DNA of 42,797 nt, taken from contig NZ_CAJXYK010000051.1 in the NCBI RefSeq assembly GCF_913063425.1, positions 1-42,797 on the forward strand. Reading direction: 5' to 3'. The notes beneath the pieces were generated by a model. That model had not been told where the DNA came from. It did no database searches and worked only from the letters and a program-made list of their open reading frames with translations. A program made the position numbers and the translations under genes. This DNA comes from an uncultured Thiohalocapsa sp. (GTDB taxonomy: Bacteria > Pseudomonadota > Gammaproteobacteria > Chromatiales > Chromatiaceae). This document shows positions 32,627 to 41,035 of the stretch, piece after piece (position 1 is the stretch's first letter; each line of letters starts with the position of its first letter).

Positions 32627-33490
32627 ATGAAGACCGACCACCCCATCTACATCTTCCTGACGGCCGGCCCCGAAGCCTTTCGGGTGCTGACCGGTGGACA
32701 CAGGCTTTCGGGTAAGTACCGTTTCAGCTCCCTCACCATCAAGAGCCTGGAGCGGCGTCTGGACGGGATTCTCGAGCCCGATGGGCACGCCGGGCCAGTG
32801 TACGTGGTTGAATTCCAAGGGCAGCCGCAGGCCAAGGCCTGGTATAACCTGCTCACCAAGATGGGGCTCTACGGCGAGCAGTTTCCCGAGCGCGAAGTGC
32901 TCGGCATCGGCGTGCTGCTGCGCGAGCGCGACCGCCCGGATCAGCCGGCCTGGGCCAACGACAGCGAGCGGCCGCTGTGCATTGTTGCGCTGGATCGGTT
33001 TCTGCCCCAGTGGCTGGAGCGCGAGCCCGAGAACCCCTTTGTCGCCGTGTTCGCGCCGCTGGTGATCGAAGACGACGCCGAGCTGCGCCGCCGCGCACCG
33101 AGCCTCTGGCAGCGCATCCGCGGCGCGCCGCTCAGCGAGGAGGCGCGCGAAGCGTTGTCGCAGGTCTTGGAGTTTTGGTTTTTCGAACGCTTTCGCGGCC
33201 TGTCCGCGCAGGAGATTTGGGCCATGCTGAACCCATCGACCCCCATTCAAGAGACCCGCGCCTACCAGAGCATCTTTGCCGAGGGCAAAGCGGAAGGCAA
33301 AGCGGAAGGCAAGGCGGAAGGTAAGGCAGAGGATCTTGGGCGGCTGCTGGCCCGACGCTTCGGCCCCTTGCCCGACTGGGCCGTCGCACGCATCCAGGCC
33401 GCGCCCATCGCCCAGCTCGACGCCTGGCTCGACGGCATTTTCGACGCCGACCGCCTAGAAGCGCTCATCGGACCGGAGCAGCAGGACTGA
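32627..33490 (+). CDS. DUF2887-DUF4351 protein (Rpn-like PD-(D/E)XK nuclease family)
   Basis: This 287-residue protein starts MKTDHPIYIFLTAGPEAFRV, the family's usual beginning. The PD-(D/E)XK-like core is RRLDGILEPDG (D46) followed by VYVVEFQGQPQAK (E62, Q64, K70), where the usual E-x-K or E-x-Q step is E-F-Q. It continues with NLLTKMGLYGEQFPE and FWFFERFRGLSAQEIWAML. Near residue 230 there are four GKAE units, then a C-terminal DUF4351 domain, LGRLLARRFGPLPDWAVARI. Proteins of this group are recombination-promoting nuclease-like and often present in many copies in purple sulfur bacteria. It lies between the two 1.1-kb repeats, next to the broken DUF29 start. An in-frame ATG at 32597 is less likely. 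Confidence 0.87.
   Translation: MKTDHPIYIFLTAGPEAFRVLTGGHRLSGKYRFSSLTIKSLERRLDGILEPDGHAGPVYVVEFQGQPQAKAWYNLLTKMGLYGEQFPEREVLGIGVLLRERDRPDQPAWANDSERPLCIVALDRFLPQWLEREPENPFVAVFAPLVIEDDAELRRRAPSLWQRIRGAPLSEEAREALSQVLEFWFFERFRGLSAQEIWAMLNPSTPIQETRAYQSIFAEGKAEGKAEGKAEGKAEDLGRLLARRFGPLPDWAVARIQAAPIAQLDAWLDGIFDADRLEALIGPEQQD
33283..33330 (+). repeat. 12-bp tandem repeat coding GKAE
   Basis: Four near-identical 12-base units (GGCAAAGCGGAA and close variants) in the linker of the DUF2887-DUF4351 gene. The number of E-G-K-type units commonly differs between members of this family. Confidence 0.85.
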
Positions 33491-33514
33491 AGCCGCTTCT
33501 GGAGCCCCCCCCGT

Positions 33515-33537
33515 CGGAGCGGCTTCAGCCGCGACAG
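33515..33537. repeat. Variant REP palindrome
   Basis: GTCGGAGCGG then CTTCAGCCGCGAC: a divergent copy of the 25-base palindrome, 30 bases before copy B of the direct repeat. Confidence 0.7.
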
Positions 33538-33566
33538 CCGCGCGTTCCGCATGCCGCAAGTCAGCG

Positions 33567-34683
33567 CGCCGCAGGTAGGCAGCCGCTGGGTGTTCAGCGC
33601 CGGCAACGACCCCAACGGCCGTGGTCAGCGCGCTATCAAGGTCGTACCGGCGACCGGCGTCGTCACGGGCAGCGCCGCGCCGCCGACCCGGCCCCGCGGC
33701 AGCCGGCCGGCGGCGCGCTCCACCCCTCGCTCGCGTCCTCACCTCCCGGCTTCCGGCACGGCGCACGCGTCACGCGAGCGCAAGCCCGCCCGCACACCCC
33801 GCCGCCGTGACCAATCCCTGCGACCGCTGCCGCTCGACTGGCGCACCGGGCTGGTGGCCGCCGCGACGCTCTGCCGAGCTGTCTGCGCTCGGGCGCGGGT
33901 AGGATCGGGTGAGCGCCAAGGCGAGGTGGCGGTGGCGGATCACTGGGCCTTGTGCCGCACCAAGCTGCGCGGGGTCATTCGCGGCAGAAACGTGGTCTGC
34001 TACTGATTCTCGAAGCCGTGGTCAAGACCCTCTTCCCCGACCTGCTGGAGCAGATCGCGCTGCCGCCGTGCAAGGTCATCGAAAACCCCTGCGCCGCCTG
34101 GCAGGGCATGGCCACATGCTGGGGCACAGCTTCGGTGGCGACAGCTCCGCGGCGTTCAGTCATGCCCTTTCGGAGATGCTGTCGGCCACTGTCGATCACG
34201 CGGCACAAAGCGGCGGCCTGCGGCGAGCTTGGGATGAGACGGAGGGTGAGAACCTGGCAAGAGCAGTTGAGCGCGCCGCAACAGCGCCCGGACCCGTGGG
34301 AGCGGCATCCCTGCCGCGACACCCAGCCGGACACGGAGGCAGCGTCTGCAACCCGAGGTGCACACCAGTTAAGGTTACCGTCCCCCTGATCATTCCCCTG
34401 ATCATCCCCCTGATCGTCCCCCGGATCAGGCCCACAACGAAGCTGGCATCCGCCGAATCGCAGCGCTAACCTGTGGGCACGCAGATTCGCAACGACCGAC
34501 ATCCACCCCATGTCAATCTCCGCGGATTACGACCAAGACTTCTTCGCCTGGATCACCCACAACGTGCAACTGCTGCGCAGCGGTCGCTTGTCAGAGGTGG
34601 ATGCGGAGCATGTCGCCGAGGAGCTCGAAAGCATGGGCAAGCGGGATCTCAGGCAGCTGCGGAGCCGCCTGCAGGTGCTGATC
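33567..34683. repeat. 1.1-kb direct repeat, copy B
   Basis: Second copy of 31434-32550. Here the DUF29 gene that begins in the repeat continues intact past its right end, so B is probably the original location and A the derived one. Divergence is limited to the first roughly 100 bases. Confidence 0.93.
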
Positions 34684-34947
34684 ATGCACCTGTTGAAGTG
34701 GGAGCATCAGCCAGACAAACGCGGCCCGAGCTGGTTGAGAGCCATCGATCATCAGCGTGATGAGATCGAAGCGCTGCTGCTCGACAGTCCCAGCCTCCGG
34801 CCGCGGCTCGCCGAGGCCGCCGGCCAGATCTACGCCAAGGCCGTTCGCGACGCCGCGCGTGAAACCGGCCTTGCGGAGGACGCCTTCCCGCACGAGTGCC
34901 CGTATGAACTGGACGACATGCTGGCCGCGGGCTTCTTGCCCGACTGA
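34510..34947 (+). CDS. DUF29 family protein
   Basis: The 145-residue length is usual for DUF29. Conserved blocks are DYDQDFFAWITHNVQLLRSG, VDAEHVAEELESMGKRDLRQ, LRSRLQVLIMHLLKWEHQP and HECPYELDDMLAAGFLPD. DUF29 proteins are helical, very numerous in cyanobacteria and purple sulfur bacteria, and of unknown function. They are often found near Rpn-type and toxin-antitoxin genes. The first 58 codons lie in repeat copy B. Confidence 0.92.
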   Translation: MSISADYDQDFFAWITHNVQLLRSGRLSEVDAEHVAEELESMGKRDLRQLRSRLQVLIMHLLKWEHQPDKRGPSWLRAIDHQRDEIEALLLDSPSLRPRLAEAAGQIYAKAVRDAARETGLAEDAFPHECPYELDDMLAAGFLPD

Positions 34948-35151
34948 CGCGCCGGCATGCAAGCGCCAGTGGGGCCGCGACGCAGGGGTCCGACAAGCGT
35001 CCGACTTCGGACCCAACGCAAGCATCCACCCGGCGGACGGTCAATTGCCCCGCGCACGAGCCCGCGGCAGCTCACTGCCGATCCCGCCGGTGTGCCCCGA
35101 GTGCAGTTGGGCCGGTAGCGGATTGATGTGCCCAGAGCGCGCCTGCCCGCC

Positions 35152-35176
35152 GTGGGAGCGGCATCCCTGCCGCGAC
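35152..35176. repeat. REP palindrome in the DUF29-toxin spacer
   Basis: A full copy of the 25-base GTGGGAGCGG...CTGCCGCGAC element. The 346-base spacer between the DUF29 gene and the end of the toxin gene otherwise shows no gene. Confidence 0.8.
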
Positions 35177-35225
35177 ACCCAGCCGGACAGCAGGATCGCC
35201 CAAAGCTTCGCAGCAAGACGCAGTC

Positions 35226-35246
35226 AAGTATACCGTCCCCATAATT
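35226..35246. repeat. REP-like motif AAGTATACCGTCCCCATAAT
   Basis: An inverted copy of the GGGGACGGTATACTT motif, 48 bases from the toxin stop. Confidence 0.7.
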
Positions 35247-35293
35247 GCGTGCCGTGAGCGACAGCACAGCGCATGTCCACCCAACTGGCTGGC

Positions 35294-35713
35294 TCAGCCA
35301 TCCCAGTGGCTCAGGTGCTGAATGGCCGGCAGCGCCCTGACCTTACGGTGGTAGCGGTCGTCTGCGGTGATCAGGCGAGCATCCGACTCAAGGGCCACCG
35401 CGTGGTAGAGGGTGTCGAAAAGGTGATGCTTGAGATCGACGGCCAGCGCACAGTCCCGCATCAGCACGGCGAAGTCCTCGCGAACGGGGAGCGCCATGGC
35501 CGCGAGCAGTGCAAGATCCTCTTGGGCGCGCTCGGGCGTCTCGCGCACCATGACGGCGGCCACCTCGATCAGCCAGTGCTGCGGCTGAACAACGCGGTGC
35601 TCACCGCGCACGACGGCGGCCATCAATGCTGTCGCCTGCTCGGTGCCGGCCTCGCGCTCGGGGTCGTTAAAGAGCCATTTGATGATGACGCTGGCGTCGA
35701 CAACCAAGATCAT
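35294..35713 (-). CDS. PIN-domain toxin (VapC-like)
   Basis: The 139-residue product from the ATG at 35711-35713 begins MILVVDASVIIKWLF. The acidic residues of the PIN nuclease active site are in the expected places: D6, E50 (HWLIEVAAV), D100 (LFDTLYHAVAL) and D118 (ITADDRY). VapC toxins are Mg-dependent ribonucleases that typically cut tRNA or rRNA. It follows the antitoxin-like gene with the same direction and a spacer of 49 bases filled by a tandem repeat, which is wider than the usual overlap in vapBC operons. Confidence 0.9.
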   Translation of the reverse strand: MILVVDASVIIKWLFNDPEREAGTEQATALMAAVVRGEHRVVQPQHWLIEVAAVMVRETPERAQEDLALLAAMALPVREDFAVLMRDCALAVDLKHHLFDTLYHAVALESDARLITADDRYHRKVRALPAIQHLSHWDG

Positions 35714-35730
35714 GTGCGCGATGCAGCCGC

Positions 35731-35770
35731 CATCAGGGCACATCAGGGCCCATCAGGCCCCATCAGGGCC
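35731..35770. repeat. 10-bp tandem repeat, four units, between antitoxin and toxin
   Basis: Units CATCAGGGCA, CATCAGGGCC, CATCAGGCCC and CATCAGGGCC are contiguous. The antitoxin stop codon (35763-35765) lies in the last unit, so changes in copy number would alter the toxin-antitoxin distance. Confidence 0.95.
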
Positions 35771-35996
35771 GGCCCGATTCCCGCGCGGCGCGGGCGGCGG
35801 CAGCGGTCAGCGCAGGCCGCTTGAGCCGGGCCGCGGTGAGCTGCTCGAAGGCGGCTTGGCGCCGACGCTGCTGTTCGGCCTCGGCAACGGCCTGCTGCAT
35901 CAGGCGGGCGATCACAGCACTCTTGTTCTGTCCGGAAAACTCCCGGTTGAAGGCATCCCGGATGGCGTCCGGAATGCTGAAGTTCATCGTCGCCAT
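35763..35996 (-). CDS. Antitoxin (VapB-like, ribbon-helix-helix type)
   Basis: The 77-residue product starts MATMNFSIPDAIRDAFNREF. The MNFSIPDAIRDAF segment followed by NKSAVIARLMQQAV matches the strand-helix-helix pattern of small DNA-binding antitoxins. The C-terminal half is Ala/Arg-rich and would wrap the toxin. An ATG at 35985-35987 is an alternative start. It is encoded just before the PIN toxin on the same strand, so pair and autoregulation are inferred from context. The last residues (ARESGRP) come next to the tandem repeat. Confidence 0.8.
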   Translation of the reverse strand: MATMNFSIPDAIRDAFNREFSGQNKSAVIARLMQQAVAEAEQQRRRQAAFEQLTAARLKRPALTAAAARAARESGRP

Positions 35997-36148
35997 GGGG
36001 TGCACCGGATTGGTTAAATCTTCAACAAGCTTAGGCGCAAGCGCGTTGGCTCGCAACCCCGTTGATGGGCCTCGACCGCTTCGTCTTGGCGCGCTCTACT
36101 GCGCGTCAGGCCGCAGCGGACTCAGTTCGGACAAACCGCTGCACTGAC

Positions 36149-36232
36149 CGGACCCGCGAGGACCCAAACGCCCGCTACCGCTTCAAACGGCGCCTCCTCC
36201 ACTCACTCTGCCGGCACGGCTCGACGCAATAG
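36149..36232 (+). pseudogene. Small Rpn-type gene fragment
   Basis: Reads RTREDPNARYRFKRRLLHSL then CRHGSTQ and a stop. The block DPNARYRFKRRL is the same as in the remnant at 30628-31212. Only about 27 codons of homology remain, so this is a relic. Confidence 0.65.
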
Positions 36233-36244
36233 CATGTCTGATTG

Positions 36245-36339
36245 TGTCAGGCCAGGATGACCTGACTACGCCGTCCTACCCTGCGTAGTCAGGGCTTTCA
36301 GCCCTGATTCTGTCAGGCCAGGATGGCCTGACTACGCAG
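36245..36339. repeat. Composite palindromic repeat (BIME-like)
   Basis: Two copies of TGTCAGGCCAGGATG(A/G)CCTGAC surround a hairpin AGGGCT-TTC-AGCCCT. CTGCGTAGTCAGG at 36281 pairs with CCTGACTACGCAG at 36327. It forms several nested stems and may work as a terminator or a REP-type element. It differs in sequence from the other two repeat families. Confidence 0.8.
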
Positions 36340-36467
36340 TCAGCGGCCAAGGTGGTCGGAGTTGTGCGCAAGGCCGCCACGCACACCGATCTGCCGAGCA
36401 GATTTGCTATGCTCGACCCCATCTCCCAAGCGATCCCAGCCCCCGACGCAGCCGCCACCCCAGCCCC

Positions 36468-36905
36468 ATGACACTCGCCTTCAGGCTCTACGAACAGGTC
36501 AACGAGGCGCCGGACGATCGCACCCGGTTCCGCCTGATCGTGGACGCTATCCGCGAGCTGGAGGAAGGCTTGCCGCGGCCGGGCGAGATCGCCCGTGGTG
36601 CGGACGTGCGGGAGTCGGAGCTGCGCCTCCAGAAGGAGATCGAAATCGTCCGCAAGGAGATGAAGGAAGTCGAGCTGCGGCTCCAGCAAGAGATCGAAGG
36701 CGTCCGCAAGGAAATCAAGGAAGTCGAGCTGCGCCTCCAGAAGGAAATCGCGCAGGTCCGGGTCGACCTCGAACAGGTCCGGGTCGACCTCAAATCCACC
36801 GAGGCCAACCTCCGCACCGCCATGCACCGCCAGACGGTATGGATCATCGGCGCCATCGGCGCCGTCACCGGGCTCGTCAGGCTGCTCGACTGGCTGCTCG
36901 CCTAG
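36468..36905 (+). CDS. Coiled-coil protein with C-terminal membrane segment (DUF1640-like)
   Basis: This is a 145-residue protein. After a short N-terminal domain (LAFRLYEQVNEAPDDRTRFR) it has a heptad-rich coiled coil formed by three similar units: LRLQKEIEIVRKEMKEVE, LRLQQEIEGVRKEIKEVE and LRLQKEIAQVRVDLEQVR (about residues 52-105). The C-terminus is TVWIIGAIGAVTGLVRLLDW, one predicted membrane helix. The layout matches DUF1640-like proteins common in purple sulfur bacteria. Function is unknown. Confidence 0.83.
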   Translation: MTLAFRLYEQVNEAPDDRTRFRLIVDAIRELEEGLPRPGEIARGADVRESELRLQKEIEIVRKEMKEVELRLQQEIEGVRKEIKEVELRLQKEIAQVRVDLEQVRVDLKSTEANLRTAMHRQTVWIIGAIGAVTGLVRLLDWLLA

Positions 36906-37435
36906 CCTGCCCCGCGCAAGGCGCCCGCAGCAGCGCGCCCGGTCCCGGCATTGATGGCATCGCAGCCGGAGGCCGCTTCCAAAGGCACCCGCGCGCTGTG
37001 GGAGCGGCATCCCTGCCGCGACAGCCCCGCACACACCAGCCCCGCCCAGATCGCAGCCAGAGGCCGCTCCCACACACTCGCGCGCCCCGTGGGAGCGGGA
37101 TCCCTGCCGCGACAATCAACCACACAAACAACCCCGCCCGACAACCAGAAGCCAGCAACAATCAAAGTGACCGACCCCGAAGGTTATCCGCACAGCTTCC
37201 ACCCCCACCACTGCTCCCAACACACATCTGAACCGCCCGCACCAAAACCGCCAACCGCGTCACACACCCAGCGCGTCAAGCATCCCACTCTGCTGATATC
37301 ATCAATCGAGCGGCAAGACCTTCCAGCCCACAGCGCGCCGCACCGGACCCACAGCGGCGCCCGGCACCGCCACCGCAGCCCGCAGGCGCCAGCCCGACCA
37401 GCACCAAACCGGCATCCCGACCCACCCGCGCCGCC
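36906..37435. other. Intergenic stretch with two REP palindromes and no gene
   Basis: Full copies of the 25-base palindrome lie at 36998-37022 and 37089-37113. An inverted half copy (GGCCGCTCCCACAC) sits between them at 37062-37075. The remainder is CA-rich and shows no coding pattern. Confidence 0.7.
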
Positions 37436-38302
37436 ATGGCCCATCCGCTCCATGCCTACCTCGCCCTGCTGGACGACCTGCGCGCCGCCGGCTTCCGCTG
37501 CCACCCCATCCGCGACTACTTCACCGGCAACCAGGCAGGGCAGGGCGCAGCCTCAGCGGGCGAAGACAGCGACACCCGCCGGGCCTACCTCCGCCACGAC
37601 GTGGACCGGCTGCCCGCCCGCGCCGTCGCCATGGCAGAGGCCGAAGCCGCCCGCGGCATCCACAGCACCTACTACTTCCGCTGCGACGCCCGCGGGCGCT
37701 TTCCCGAAGCCGCCATGCGCCGCATCGCCGCCCTGGGCCACGAAACCGGCTTCCACTACGAATGCCTCTCCCGAACCCGCGGCGACCGCGTCGCCGCCGT
37801 GGAGTGCTTCGCCCGTGAGCTCGCCGCCTGCCGGGCCATCGTGCCCGTGACCACTGTCTCCCCGCACGGAGCCCCGCTCGCAGCCAGCTCCAACATGGAC
37901 TTCACCGCCAGCATCGACGCGCAGGCCCTCGGCCTACTCGGCGACGCGACCGACATGGACTTCACCGACATGCTTTATGTCACCGACACCGGCGGCACCT
38001 TCGGCAGCCAGTACAACCTGCGTGATCACGTTGCTGGTCGTAACCTGGACCATCCGATAGCGCCAAAAGGCCTCGCTCGAAGACTGATCGACGGTGATGA
38101 GCGCCGTATTGTCCTGAGCTGTCACCCCGAGCGATGGGCCGTCGGCCGTTTAGCGCTGCTCGAGGCAAGCGCAAGAGAAATCGCCTTGAACCTCCTCAAA
38201 CTGGTGCTGCACCGCGCTAGACGCTGGTTTTCGCCGGCTCTCAACCGAAGCCCATCTCGCGTTAACGGTGCGCACCGCCGGCCATTTCCAAAGTACTCAT
38301 AG
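37436..38302 (+). CDS. Polysaccharide deacetylase-like protein
   Basis: This is a 288-residue protein. RRAYLRHDVDRLPARAVAMA (H54, D55, D57) and GIHSTYYFRCDARG resemble the first motif of NodB-type deacetylases in the divergent form common in surface-polysaccharide loci. AALGHETGFHYECLSR is the second motif. TTVSPHGAPLA gives another conserved histidine. No complete TFDD motif is seen. Role inferred: trimming acetyl groups during glycan or exopolysaccharide synthesis. Base composition falls abruptly around 38020. The 3' third is less GC-rich and matches the following genes, so the gene may be a recombinant. Confidence 0.82.
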   Translation: MAHPLHAYLALLDDLRAAGFRCHPIRDYFTGNQAGQGAASAGEDSDTRRAYLRHDVDRLPARAVAMAEAEAARGIHSTYYFRCDARGRFPEAAMRRIAALGHETGFHYECLSRTRGDRVAAVECFARELAACRAIVPVTTVSPHGAPLAASSNMDFTASIDAQALGLLGDATDMDFTDMLYVTDTGGTFGSQYNLRDHVAGRNLDHPIAPKGLARRLIDGDERRIVLSCHPERWAVGRLALLEASAREIALNLLKLVLHRARRWFSPALNRSPSRVNGAHRRPFPKYS

Positions 38303-38311
38303 GATGTTCGA

Positions 38312-39211
38312 TTATGTAGAACGCGCTCCTCGGCCGGCGGCCACCAGTCCAGCAAAAAACAGCATCGCTTCCCCCGCAAGAAACCACAGCCGTGCGACCA
38401 CCGATAACGTAATCGCAAGCTCAGCGGGTCGCCCGAGCATGACCAATAGGGCAATCAACAGCCCTTCCCGCACACCAAGACCACCGGGCGCGATCACCGC
38501 AACCACGCCCAACGTCGTCGCCAACACGAACGCGAGCCCGTCGTCGAGCCGTGGTGCGCCACCGGTAAAGGCCGCCGCTAGCATCGCGAAGCCCGCGGCC
38601 CAACACACCCACACGCCTAAGAACCAGGGCGCGATCCTAACCAATCCGCTCATCCGTAGCTCAATGTCTGGTCCCTCAAGGCGCAATCGATTCTGCAGCC
38701 AGGATGCGCTGCGTCCAGCCACATCGAATCGCAGCAACCACGCCAGCAATGCCCAGAGTCCAATCGCAAGCCAGGCGAGTTCCCGCCAGCTCGCGTCCAC
38801 TACAAACATAAAGGTGAGCGCGCCCAATGGTACGCCGATCCACAGGGTCAACAGCTGTGCACGCAGCGATGCGAGCGACAGTGGCGCCAGCCTATAAGCG
38901 CTGCGCTCGGCAAGATAACCGGCGCGACCAACGATCAACCAGACCTTTCCGGGGATGTACTTCGCAAATATCGTGACGCCGACTGATGCCAGAGACAAGC
39001 GCAACGATACGGGCAAGCCATGCAGGGCCAAGAGTCTCCACCAAGCCGCCGCCGCCAAGAGGAATCCCGCCAATACCAAGCCCAGAGAAGCGAATAGCGC
39101 CCGAGGGTCAGCGATGTTATAGGCTCGCAAATAGTCAGCCTGTAGCGCCCAGACCACAAGAAACAGCAGCGAGAGATAGACCAGCAGTGTGGACCAAGAG
39201 CGAAGCCGCAT
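38312..39211 (-). CDS. Multi-span membrane protein, LPG-synthase-TM/flippase-like (UPF0104)
   Basis: This 299-residue protein has about eight hydrophobic segments. The signature blocks VGVTIFAKYIPGKVW and VAVIAPGGLGVREGLLIALL belong to the lysylphosphatidylglycerol synthase TM-region family. Members in polysaccharide loci are thought to transfer or flip lipid-linked glycans. It converges with the deacetylase-like gene with only 9 bases between the stops. Confidence 0.9.
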   Translation of the reverse strand: MRLRSWSTLLVYLSLLFLVVWALQADYLRAYNIADPRALFASLGLVLAGFLLAAAAWWRLLALHGLPVSLRLSLASVGVTIFAKYIPGKVWLIVGRAGYLAERSAYRLAPLSLASLRAQLLTLWIGVPLGALTFMFVVDASWRELAWLAIGLWALLAWLLRFDVAGRSASWLQNRLRLEGPDIELRMSGLVRIAPWFLGVWVCWAAGFAMLAAAFTGGAPRLDDGLAFVLATTLGVVAVIAPGGLGVREGLLIALLVMLGRPAELAITLSVVARLWFLAGEAMLFFAGLVAAGRGARST

Positions 39212-39319
39212 AACTCAACTTGTGGACGTTTTCGGATGAGAGGTGAGGGCTTGCCGGAAGCGATGAATAGCGGCCGTTAATGTCGCCTTTGAGTACCGGT
39301 CGCCGGCTTTGGTCGCGCG

Positions 39320-40021
39320 CTAGTCCTCCTCCATGTCTTCGATGTAATAGAGCGCGGAACCCATGCGTTCGCAGCGATAGGATCCCTGTGGACGCATTAC
39401 CACTGCGAGCTGCCACGGATAGACGAAGAAATGAAGATGGGCATTGAGTCCCCAGCGGCCCGGTCGCTCCCGTGGCACGACGACGATCAGCCGGCGGGCA
39501 GCCACGCGCCGAAGCTCCTGCACCGCAGAGCACAGTTGCAGCGCGTGCTCAAGCGTATGTGTCGAAACAACCGTTTCAAAGGCTCCATCAGCGAAGGGCA
39601 GTCCATCGATACTCGCTTCCACAAAACTGATGTTGCCAGCCAGTCTGCGTTCGGCAATATGGTGGTCCACACCCACCCCGGTGCATGAGCCGTCCGCGGT
39701 AAGCTTGCGGAGCAGATATCCGGTGCCGCAGCCCACGTCGCAGACTCGTCCTGGCAGGACGTCGGCCTCGATGCGTCGAATCACGGCGTTAGTGTTGTCG
39801 GTCACCCTGGCGGAGCGACGCCGGATCTGCCCGGCGTAGAAGCGCCTCAAGTCCGTCTGTGACATCGTCGGCGCGCATTGCCGGAGGTCGTCGAAGGCAG
39901 CCACTCGCGCGCCGAAGAGCAACTTCAGGACAGCACGAAACGAGGCCGAATCACGCAAAGCCGGCGGCAACGCCTCCGCGGCGAGAGTATTCAAAAAGCG
40001 GGCGATGGAGCTTCGGGCCAT
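39320..40021 (-). CDS. Class I SAM-dependent methyltransferase
   Basis: This is a 233-residue protein. The SAM-binding motif I is VCDVGCGTGYLL (DVGCGTG at 95-101), followed by ISFVEASIDGLPFADGAFE and VVSTHTLEHALQ (motif III-like). The C-terminus ends in an acidic MEED. The probable substrate is a sugar or lipid of the polysaccharide pathway, by context. Family members act on many substrates, so this cannot be decided. Confidence 0.9.
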   Translation of the reverse strand: MARSSIARFLNTLAAEALPPALRDSASFRAVLKLLFGARVAAFDDLRQCAPTMSQTDLRRFYAGQIRRRSARVTDNTNAVIRRIEADVLPGRVCDVGCGTGYLLRKLTADGSCTGVGVDHHIAERRLAGNISFVEASIDGLPFADGAFETVVSTHTLEHALQLCSAVQELRRVAARRLIVVVPRERPGRWGLNAHLHFFVYPWQLAVVMRPQGSYRCERMGSALYYIEDMEED

Positions 40022-40093
40022 TGGGGAATCCTACTGGGGGGTCTGCGGCCCCAAGATACGGGCATGATTGCGCAACAGAGATCAGTGATGCCG

Positions 40094-41035
40094 TCAACGA
40101 TCCAGAACGCGGGCACGTTCGATCCGCCGCTGTTCGGAGGCGGCGAAGTGCTCCCGATGGATGTCTATCAGACGGTCCCATTCGGCGGCCGGCAGCTTGG
40201 CCACCTCGGCCGGCTGCAGGGCCGGCGGTGAGGTATCACGCGCGGCTAGCTCAAACTTTGCGGCGATGCGCTCTAGCGTTCTCGCCGGCTCAATGCAGAG
40301 CCTGTCATAGTCGACGACCAAGGAGGCGTCCGGCTTTGCGAGACACGCAAGGAGCCCCAGTTCCTCCAACTGCTCGACTTGCCACAAAACCTGATACAAC
40401 GGTTCCCGGTCGAGTACGGACTCATATCCCGGCGGCGCTACACTCCACCAATGTTCCGCGCTGCCAAGCAGGCGCCGCCTGGCCAGGATGAGCGATTGCG
40501 CGGTGAAGCGCATGTCGCGGCGTAGATGCAGCATCCGCGCGTCGGAGAATACATGTCGAATGTTGTCTAGGCGCAGCGTGTTAGTCTGATTCTTGAGAAC
40601 TAACGGCCCGTCGGCGATTCCCGCCAGGGCGGCGACCGTCGCCCGAACCATGTCGGCAGTCGTCGGGTAGTTATCGCCGTCAAACCAGTCGCGCATTAAT
40701 CGGCCGGCCTCATTCGGGGACAACAGCCCCGGAAGGTACCCGAACCTGCTTTCCCTCAAGCCGCCGCGGTAGCCCGAGCATAGCCCAGGCCAGCGCAGGC
40801 TGAGCCTGACCATATATCTGGGCGCCAAGGCCATCAGGTTACTGATATAGGTCAGCCGGTAATGCTGTGCGAGCAACTGAAAGAGCAAGGTGGAGCCCGT
40901 GCGTGGCGCGCCCACCAAGAACACAGGCTGCAATTGACTCGGAATATCTACGTGAAGGGCTTCACATATCCATGGGTCAAAGCCGGCGAATCGCCGTTGC
41001 GCTGCAAGAGCTACCGAGCGGAGCAGGGCGTTCAT
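40094..41035 (-). CDS. Sulfotransferase family protein
   Basis: This is a 313-residue protein from the ATG at 41033-41035. A TTG 51 bases upstream would extend it but has no ribosome binding site. The PAPS-binding 5' loop is PVFLVGAPRTGSTLLFQLLA, and the other conserved region is FSDARMLHLRRDMRFTAQSL, the equivalent of the 3'-phosphate-binding block. It continues with EHWWSVAPPGYE and LVVDYDRLCIEPARTLERIA, which are typical of bacterial sulfotransferases. It most likely adds sulfate to a surface polysaccharide or lipid. The methyltransferase follows after 72 bases on the same strand. Confidence 0.9.
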   Translation of the reverse strand: MNALLRSVALAAQRRFAGFDPWICEALHVDIPSQLQPVFLVGAPRTGSTLLFQLLAQHYRLTYISNLMALAPRYMVRLSLRWPGLCSGYRGGLRESRFGYLPGLLSPNEAGRLMRDWFDGDNYPTTADMVRATVAALAGIADGPLVLKNQTNTLRLDNIRHVFSDARMLHLRRDMRFTAQSLILARRRLLGSAEHWWSVAPPGYESVLDREPLYQVLWQVEQLEELGLLACLAKPDASLVVDYDRLCIEPARTLERIAAKFELAARDTSPPALQPAEVAKLPAAEWDRLIDIHREHFAASEQRRIERARVLDR

